64,000 nt of DNA, from positions 1 to 64,000 of the forward strand of contig JAKLIW010000012.1 of assembly GCA_022709425.1 (NCBI GenBank), written 5' to 3'. The DNA is from a bacterium (GTDB lineage Bacteria > UBP6 > UBA1177 > JAKLFG01). The position numbers and the translations under genes are program-made. Below, piece after piece: positions 58,999 through 64,000 of this stretch. Position 1 is the first letter of the stretch. Each line of letters starts with the position of its first letter. Below the pieces are notes generated by a model. That model did not search any database and was not told the origin of the DNA. It worked only from the letters and a program-made list of their open reading frames with translations.

Positions 58999-60075
58999 TC
59001 ATATATTGGCGAGCAGTTCGGCGGAGAGCTGTCCGACCAGTTTTTTCACCGGGACGATCTCGGTGCACCGGTAGGCGTTGGAGCCGGCGAAAACGAAGGC
59101 ATCCTCGAACTCGCCGCGCGAGGCGTCGCCCAGTACCTTGGCGATGCAGTAGGGAACGGTGTTCGGATCGCAGGTCCGCAGACAGTGATGACGGCAGAGG
59201 AAGGGTACCGTGTCGCCCTTCTGGACCCGTGTGACGAAGGTGCTTTTGATGACGCGGCCGGGTAGCCCCACCGGGCTGTTGATGATGACCGTGTCCTCCT
59301 CTTTCGCGTCGATATATGCCTGCTTGAACCGCTGATCGACATCGCATTCGTCGGTGCAGACGAACCGGGTCGCCATCTGGACGCCGGATGCCCCGAGTTT
59401 AAGGAACTTCGCGATATCTTTTCCATCGAAGATGCCGCCCGCCGCGATGACCGGGAGCGGCCGGTCGAGCGTCTTGGTGAAGGCCACCAGTTCGGTGACC
59501 AGCTGTTCCAGCGTGGGCGCTTCGTTACGGGTCAGGTCGTCGAAGGAGTAGCCGAGATGACCGCCCGCCTCCGGACCCTCCACGATGACGGCGTCGGGGA
59601 GCCGGTCGTAGTTCTGTTTCCATTTGCGACAGATGAGGGAAAGCGCGCGCACCGACGACACGATCGGGACCAGTTTGATATCCTTCCCGTTCAGATATTT
59701 GGGCAGATCGAGCGGCAGTCCCGAGCCGCAGACGATGAGGTCGACATTCTCCTCGACGCAGACGGTGACCAGTTCGGCGAAGTTGGAAAGGACCACCATC
59801 ACATTGACGCCGATGACACCGGTCGGCGCAAGGGCCCGTGCTTTTCGTATCTCGGCCCGCAGGGCATCGTTGTTGACCGCGACGAAAGTGTTGGCCGATG
59901 AGTGTTCATAGTCACCCAGTCCGACGCTGGCGATCATCCCGGCGCACCCTTCGTTGGCGACGGCGGCCGCCAGCCCGCCGCGCGAAACACGAACCCCCAT
60001 CGCTCCCTGTATGATCGGAGGAGATATCTGTAAGTTGCCGATGTGCAGAGTGGGCAGAAGAGCAGTAGATGTCAT
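58999..60075 (-). CDS. NPD/FabK-like flavin oxidoreductase (nitronate monooxygenase family)
   Basis: A 358-residue TIM-barrel FMN enzyme. PIIQGAMGVRVSRGGLAAAV and GVIGVNVMV start the barrel, VEGPEAGGHLGY has the catalytic-type His and PVIAAGGIFDG with GASGVQMATRFVCT binds FMN phosphate. The family includes nitronate monooxygenases and enoyl-ACP reductase FabK. A Cys-rich C-terminal segment (CRHHCLRTCDPNTVPYC) is unusual for simple nitronate monooxygenases and could bind a metal. ATG 60075 follows GGTGGA. Confidence 0.85.
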   Translation of the reverse strand: MTSTALLPTLHIGNLQISPPIIQGAMGVRVSRGGLAAAVANEGCAGMIASVGLGDYEHSSANTFVAVNNDALRAEIRKARALAPTGVIGVNVMVVLSNFAELVTVCVEENVDLIVCGSGLPLDLPKYLNGKDIKLVPIVSSVRALSLICRKWKQNYDRLPDAVIVEGPEAGGHLGYSFDDLTRNEAPTLEQLVTELVAFTKTLDRPLPVIAAGGIFDGKDIAKFLKLGASGVQMATRFVCTDECDVDQRFKQAYIDAKEEDTVIINSPVGLPGRVIKSTFVTRVQKGDTVPFLCRHHCLRTCDPNTVPYCIAKVLGDASRGEFEDAFVFAGSNAYRCTEIVPVKKLVGQLSAELLANI

Positions 60076-60112
60076 GAGAGAATCCACCGTATGTTTGAAT
60101 GGATATATATGT

Positions 60113-61150
60113 TCACAAAAACCTCTTGAAAAGGGCGAGAATGCCCTGTGCCCACGCCACGCGGTGGCCGGTGCCGGTTCCCTGTGCGATGGTCGCCTTG
60201 TTGTCGAGGTACCACTGATAGGAGCGGATGAGCGCCTCCGACTCGCTGTAGCGGGGCTGCCAGCCGAGAACCTTCTGCGCCTTCTCGATGGATACGAAAC
60301 TGTCCTTGTGCGCCGTGCCGTAGACCCATTTGTAGAGCGGCGAGAGGTGGAGCGCCTCGAACAGTTGGAGCGCCGGTATCACCATCCAAACGGGGGTATG
60401 CATGACCCGCGCGCCGCTTTTCGCGTACTGGCAGAGCGCCCCGACATCCTCGTTGATGGTGCGGAACTCGGCGCAACCGACATTGAACACATCGTTCGCC
60501 TCGGGTCCGGGGTGACGGTACGCCTTGAAGACGGCGTCGCACAGATCGTCCACTTCAAGCAGCTGATAGCGGTTCTTCCCGTTGCCGATGAGCGGTATCT
60601 TGTGGCCTTCCTCTATCCAGTTGTAGAGTATCTGGAAGACGCCGAGCCGGTGAGTGCCGATGAAGGTCTTGGGGCGGACTATCGAGACATAGAGCCCCTT
60701 GGCGCGCACCTCTTCGCAGTGCACCTCGGCCGCTATCTTCGATTCGCCGTAGGGACCCACGCCGATGCGCTCATCGGTCTCGAAGAGCGGATGGTGGTCG
60801 GGAACGCCGTAGACGGCGGTCGAACTGATGAAGACGAACCGCTTGGTGTGGTGCTTGAGTGCGAGGTCGAGGACATTACGCGTTCCGTCGACATTGGTGG
60901 AGAATATCTCTTTGCGCGATTCGAGCGGAAGCGCCGCCGCCGCGTGGATGACCACATCGGTCGCCGCGATGAGTTCGCTCATCTTCGCGGTGTCGCGCAC
61001 ATCGCCGCGGACGAGCGTCACCTTCGGATCGTATTCATCGGCGTGGTATTCGGCGATATCCAGCAGGGTCACCGCATCGCCTTCGGCAACGCATTTGCGG
61101 GTCATATGGAGGCCGAAGAAGCCGGCGCCGCCGGTGATAAGGACCTTCAT
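60113..61150 (-). CDS. NAD-dependent epimerase/dehydratase (extended SDR)
   Basis: A 345-residue extended short-chain dehydrogenase. The N-terminal MKVLITGGAGFFGLHM has the NAD-binding GGxGFxG motif, and YGESKIAAE supplies the catalytic YxxxK. VFISSTAVYG is also typical. Extended SDRs act on nucleotide sugars or sterols; this one is closest in style to 3-beta-hydroxysteroid dehydrogenase/NAD epimerases. It is 11 bp downstream of the UbiA gene, so a joint role in a polyprenol-linked sugar is plausible. Confidence 0.87.
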   Translation of the reverse strand: MKVLITGGAGFFGLHMTRKCVAEGDAVTLLDIAEYHADEYDPKVTLVRGDVRDTAKMSELIAATDVVIHAAAALPLESRKEIFSTNVDGTRNVLDLALKHHTKRFVFISSTAVYGVPDHHPLFETDERIGVGPYGESKIAAEVHCEEVRAKGLYVSIVRPKTFIGTHRLGVFQILYNWIEEGHKIPLIGNGKNRYQLLEVDDLCDAVFKAYRHPGPEANDVFNVGCAEFRTINEDVGALCQYAKSGARVMHTPVWMVIPALQLFEALHLSPLYKWVYGTAHKDSFVSIEKAQKVLGWQPRYSESEALIRSYQWYLDNKATIAQGTGTGHRVAWAQGILALFKRFL

Positions 61151-61161
61151 GATATTCTCCT

Positions 61162-62028
61162 TTAATACACAAGTATCACGAACAGGGCGATCCAGCACAG
61201 TATCGTGAGCTGGAGGAACCGGTCGCGCAGCAACAGATCGGTCGGCTGACTGCTCTTCTGATAGACGAGCGTCAGTTGGAGGTAGCGGAACAGTCCCAGT
61301 ATGACGAAGATCACCGTCAGGTATATCTTGTCGGACCCGAAATGCCGAGCGGTCGCCGGGTCTATAGTATAGAGGATATAGGCGAGGATGAGGACCGCCA
61401 TCATGACCGCCAGCGCGCTGTTGATGAATTCGAGGTTGTAGCCGTGAATAGCGGAGCGCGTCTTTTTGCCCTCACCGGCCAACAGTACATCGTCGCGCCG
61501 TTTGGCGAAGGCGAGGAAGAGAGCGAGCAGGAAGGTCATCAAGATGATCCACTGCGACGGCAGGACGCTCGTGATGCCGGCGTGGTCGGTGCCAGCGAGC
61601 AGTCGTAGCAGAAAACCGGTCGCGATGACGAAGATGTCGAGGAGCGGTATCCGTTTGAACACCATCGAGTAGAGGACATTCATCACGCAGTAGGCAGCTA
61701 GTATTAAAAAAAGCTGTTTGTTGTAGAAGGAGGCGCCGCCCAGACCGACAATGAAGAGGGTCGCGGCGATGAAGAGGGCAGAGATGTGCGAAATCGCACC
61801 GCTCGCGATGGGACGATGTCGTTTGTCGGGATGAAGACGATCCTCGGCGACATCGCGTAGATCATTGATGATGTAAATGGCGCTTGCGGTCAACGAGAAG
61901 AAAAGAAAGGCTGCACAAGACCTTGCAAGAAGGGTAAGGTCGGTGAACTTAAGGGCGAAAAAGAGCGGGAAGAAAACGAGAAGGTTCTTAACCCACTGGT
62001 GAACGCGCAGAAGGCGCAGTATCGTCAT
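61162..62028 (-). CDS. UbiA-family prenyltransferase (DPPR synthase-like)
   Basis: A 288-residue membrane prenyltransferase with about eight or nine helices. It starts LRLLRVHQWVKNLLVFFPLF and has the polyprenyl-diphosphate site NDLRDVAEDRLHPDKRHRP with a NDxxD motif, then IPLLDIFVIATGFLLRLLAG with the second Asp motif. The sequence resembles decaprenyl-phosphate phosphoribosyltransferases of arabinan pathways more than the quinone UbiA. The start at 62028 is chosen because the promoter at 62062-62089 rules out the upstream ATG at 62070. Confidence 0.85.
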   Translation of the reverse strand: MTILRLLRVHQWVKNLLVFFPLFFALKFTDLTLLARSCAAFLFFSLTASAIYIINDLRDVAEDRLHPDKRHRPIASGAISHISALFIAATLFIVGLGGASFYNKQLFLILAAYCVMNVLYSMVFKRIPLLDIFVIATGFLLRLLAGTDHAGITSVLPSQWIILMTFLLALFLAFAKRRDDVLLAGEGKKTRSAIHGYNLEFINSALAVMMAVLILAYILYTIDPATARHFGSDKIYLTVIFVILGLFRYLQLTLVYQKSSQPTDLLLRDRFLQLTILCWIALFVILVY

Positions 62029-62061
62029 CAAGAGTCGTTTCCCCACTAAACACGCGCGTAC

Positions 62062-62089
62062 AGCATACATATAGAAGGAGCCTAGTCAA
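62062..62089 (-). promoter_or_regulatory. Sigma70 promoter for ubiA-like operon
   Basis: Minus strand TTGACT (62089-62084), 16-bp spacer, TATGCT (62067-62062). The start of transcription would be near 62055, about 27 bases before the ATG at 62028. Confidence 0.6.
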
Positions 62090-62146
62090 TAAAAGACGTT
62101 AGAAATGGACTCGAGTGTCATTTAAAATGCGTTCCGGCGGTATGCT

Positions 62147-62917
62147 TCAGAAGTGTTCGCGGATCTCGTCGCGGATGAAGGGGTAGAGCACGCGATTCGA
62201 CGCGATGATGGTGCCGCCGGCGATATAATCTGTGCCACCGCTAAAATCGGTTACAATGCCGCCCGCCTCGGTCACGATAAGGCTTGCCGCCGCCACATCC
62301 CACGGCGAAAGGCCACATTCCCAGAAGATATCGAAGCCGCCGCGCGCCACATAGAGCATATCGGCGACGGCCGAACCGAGACGGCGCAAAGCGCGGGTCT
62401 TGCGGATGACCGAGTTGAAAACCGCGAGGGTATCTTTTGGCATGTCCTTGGTGATGTCGGCGAATCCGACCGCTCCGACGGCGTGTAGCGGGTCGGCGGT
62501 CTCGCTCACCCGTATCGGTCTGTCATTCAGAAAGGCGCCGCACCCCAGATCGGCACGGAACAGTTCGTTCATCGGCGGGATGTAGCAGACCGCACGGTCG
62601 ACCGTATGCCCGTTCCAATGCGCGATCGCGACGGTGTAGAAGGGGATGCCGGCGAGGAAATTGGTGGTGCCGTCGAGCGGGTCGACGATCCAGAGCGGTC
62701 CTGATGAGAGCGCGGTGCGCGGGTGGTACTCTTCGCTCAGGAACGGGATGTTCTCGATCTTTGCCAGTTCGGCCATGAGGAACCGTTCGGCATGGCGATC
62801 GGCCTTGCTGACCATGTCGCGCGGCGATTTAAATTCGTTGACCAGCGTGGTATTGCGGAAGTAGCCGGCGAGGATCTCTCCCGTCCGTCGGGCGATATCC
62901 TCAACCGTGGGCGGCAT
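62147..62917 (-). CDS. Inositol monophosphatase family protein
   Basis: A 256-residue Mg-dependent phosphatase. ADRHAERFLMAEL and FLSEEYHPR give the first acidic ligands, LWIVDPLDGTTNFLAGIPFY is the canonical DPLDGTxNF motif, and SPWDVAAASLIVTEAGG the second (WDxAA). Relatives act on inositol-1-phosphate, fructose-1,6-bisphosphate or NADP; the substrate here is unknown. Start 62917 overlaps the DUF1844 gene by 17 bases; a longer form from 62992 is possible. Confidence 0.92.
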   Translation of the reverse strand: MPPTVEDIARRTGEILAGYFRNTTLVNEFKSPRDMVSKADRHAERFLMAELAKIENIPFLSEEYHPRTALSSGPLWIVDPLDGTTNFLAGIPFYTVAIAHWNGHTVDRAVCYIPPMNELFRADLGCGAFLNDRPIRVSETADPLHAVGAVGFADITKDMPKDTLAVFNSVIRKTRALRRLGSAVADMLYVARGGFDIFWECGLSPWDVAAASLIVTEAGGIVTDFSGGTDYIAGGTIIASNRVLYPFIRDEIREHF

Positions 62918-63203
62918 CTGCGGGCCCGGTGGTGTGCTTTTGAATGAATATTTTCGCGTTCGCGATCGTTTCGGCCAGAAAAAGCGCTTCATCGTCGGTG
63001 AGATTCCCGGCGCTTTTATCGCGGAGCGTTTCGAGAAGACCGAGATTAAAACGCGCCAGATCGATGTTGACCGTTACCTCGGCGGCTCCCCGCAGTTTCA
63101 GTTCTCCGAGGTTGTAAAGCACAGCGGAATAAACCGAAGAAACAAGGCTCGTAAAAGAGGGAGTGAGCACCTCCGCGACGGTGGCGGAACGGGGGGCGGT
63201 CAT
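62901..63203 (-). CDS. DUF1844 protein
   Basis: A 100-residue small protein with the DUF1844 pattern: LTPSFTSLVSSVYSAVLYNLGEL, NIDLARFNLGLLETLRDKSAGNLTDDEALFL in two motif parts, and a short tail. Family members are small, helical and of unknown function, common in deltaproteobacteria-like genomes. It is translated together with the inositol-phosphatase gene, overlapping its start. Confidence 0.82.
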   Translation of the reverse strand: MTAPRSATVAEVLTPSFTSLVSSVYSAVLYNLGELKLRGAAEVTVNIDLARFNLGLLETLRDKSAGNLTDDEALFLAETIANAKIFIQKHTTGPADAAHG

Positions 63204-63221
63204 CGGCTATCTATATCGATG

Positions 63222-63410
63222 TTACTTGGCCGGGATATCCTTGACATGGGGAGCTATTTTGCTCTCATCAAGTTCCGCGTAGTCATTTGTCTCGGGTAAA
63301 GAGGCAAGCATCTCTTCGACCTCTTCACGGGTCACTTCGCCTTTCCGGAGTTTTCGTTCCAATATCCGTATATCTATTTCGGCGAGCTGGTGAGGTTTCT
63401 TCGGGGTCAT
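63222..63410 (-). CDS. Small hypothetical protein
   Basis: A 62-residue acidic and basic helical protein (LAEIDIRILERKLRKGEVTR, EVEEMLASLPE). There is a good GGAGACATCC-type site before the ATG and tight spacing to both neighbours (18 bp on each side), so it looks real. No family recognised; the regular charge pattern suggests a coiled coil or a binding adaptor. Confidence 0.65.
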   Translation of the reverse strand: MTPKKPHQLAEIDIRILERKLRKGEVTREEVEEMLASLPETNDYAELDESKIAPHVKDIPAK

Positions 63411-63428
63411 GGATGTCTCCTTATTTCT

Positions 63429-64000
63429 TTAATTACCGAACTGGATCGTCATGGTGGCGCCGGACTTTTTGGAAGGCTCGGAGAGCAGTATCCCCGCCGC
63501 CGCGCCGCCGCCGGCGGCACCGGCAACGACCACGCCGATGATGGTCCAGAACCACCATTTGTTGACCACCGAATCATCGTCTTTGCCGCTTCCATCGGTT
63601 GAGAGCGATCCGGAAACGATGGTGGAGATGGGGTTGAAGCCGTATTCATCGACGAACAGATTGTCCAGTGCGGTGCGGAAGTCCTCGGAGCGGGACAATT
63701 CGCCGTTGCCCGGCAGAGAGAAGGATACCGATTCCTCCTTGAAACTCGCCTTCGCCGGGTTGACAAGACGAATCTGGATCTTTATGGTGGTCCCTTCTTC
63801 GGCCTCTTCGATCGCGGTATGGAAGGCGAGAAGACGGGTTATCTTGGCCGCCTTGCCGACCTCGACCGCCTTTTTCATCATCTCGGCGCCGCCGAATTCG
63901 GCAAGAGCCAGTTTCTCGAGCGGCGCGACCGTTTCGGCACCATCGCCCGCCGTCAGCGTTTCGTCGATTTTCGCCTCAAGACCGTCGCGCACGGTGGTGA
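63429..64000 (-). CDS. Partial membrane-anchored protein (5' end outside window)
   Basis: The last 190 or so residues of a gene whose frame stays open to the window edge, so it is truncated on the right. The visible part is mostly alpha/beta (FHTAIEEAEEGTTIKIQIRL, EDFRTALDNLFVDEYGFNP). It ends in one membrane helix, KWWFWTIIGVVVAGAAGGG, and a short Gly/Ser tail (SGATMTIQFGN), as in PEGA-type proteins of Myxococcota. No family can be named from this piece. Confidence 0.6.
   Translation of the reverse strand, partial: TTVRDGLEAKIDETLTAGDGAETVAPLEKLALAEFGGAEMMKKAVEVGKAAKITRLLAFHTAIEEAEEGTTIKIQIRLVNPAKASFKEESVSFSLPGNGELSRSEDFRTALDNLFVDEYGFNPISTIVSGSLSTDGSGKDDDSVVNKWWFWTIIGVVVAGAAGGGAAAGILLSEPSKKSGATMTIQFGN

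Noticed and set aside
1-64000. tRNA or rRNA genes
   Set aside because: No T-loop (GGTTCGAATCC-like) with matching acceptor stem and no conserved rRNA segments were noticed. A covariance-model scan was not possible.

Overview
The window is 64 kb of GC-rich, densely packed chromosome from a Gram-negative (diderm) bacterium. Signs of an outer membrane include a TonB-dependent receptor, Mla/MCE lipid-transport genes, a BamD-like lipoprotein and an unusually large set of lipoproteins. Lipoproteins with Asp/Ser-rich tethers, Cys-rich repeats, thrombospondin-3 repeats with a VWA domain, and a Bat operon suggest a Myxococcota or other deltaproteobacteria-like lineage, probably known from metagenomes. 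That placement is an inference; no rRNA gene or species marker is present. I saw no tRNA, rRNA, CRISPR array or transposase, and no gene-free stretch longer than 300 bases.

Layout. 1-2440: two nucleotidyltransferase-based toxin-antitoxin modules (MNT/HEPN and AbiEi/AbiEii); the second is bracketed by a 19-bp direct repeat. 2438-6054: DtxR-type regulator, COG0731 radical SAM enzyme and lipoprotein, divergent from a FeoB that lacks its G domain. 6134-15139: M23 peptidase, MORN lipoprotein, Rsm22-like protein, MsrB-MsrA, BipA/TypA, two lipoproteins, VOC and GNAT proteins. 15257-25451: a plus-strand run of znuACB, an mlaE / degenerate ATPase / mlaD set, four exported proteins and aspS. 25461-37536: large surface lipoproteins around the N-degron operon clpS-clpA-aat. 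37601-43424: a tightly overlapping batA-B-C-D-E plus BamD-like operon. 43489-46904: hutH and a 1.8-kb segment (LRR lipoprotein plus RhuM) bracketed by a 53-bp perfect repeat of the hutH promoter. 46994-52117: Coa1-like protein, DNA glycosylase, rimO operon, and four small related lipoproteins closed by a strong terminator. 52116-56655: a cobalamin-riboswitch operon for vitamin B12 uptake at the cell surface. 56745-64000: DUF1566 lipoprotein, a UbiA / epimerase / nitronate monooxygenase / glgA operon, and an inositol-phosphatase / DUF1844 group running off the right edge.

How it works together. Metal supply is a theme: zinc import by ZnuACB, and iron through a truncated FeoB whose promoter overlaps an IdeR-like box beside a DtxR-family gene. 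B12 uptake is organised as riboswitch, outer-membrane receptor, beta-propeller lipoprotein and second surface lipoprotein, recalling Bacteroidetes BtuB/BtuG. Protein quality control is represented by ClpS/ClpA/Aat, MsrBA and the Bat proteins. Recognisable promoters mostly follow a TTGNNN, 16-17 bp, TANNNT pattern. The most unusual items are the MlaF-like protein with no P-loop, the FeoB without a GTPase domain, the 53-bp-repeat-bounded LRR/RhuM segment, the AbiE module set into repeated VENFPG coding fragments, and the family of four tandem small lipoproteins.
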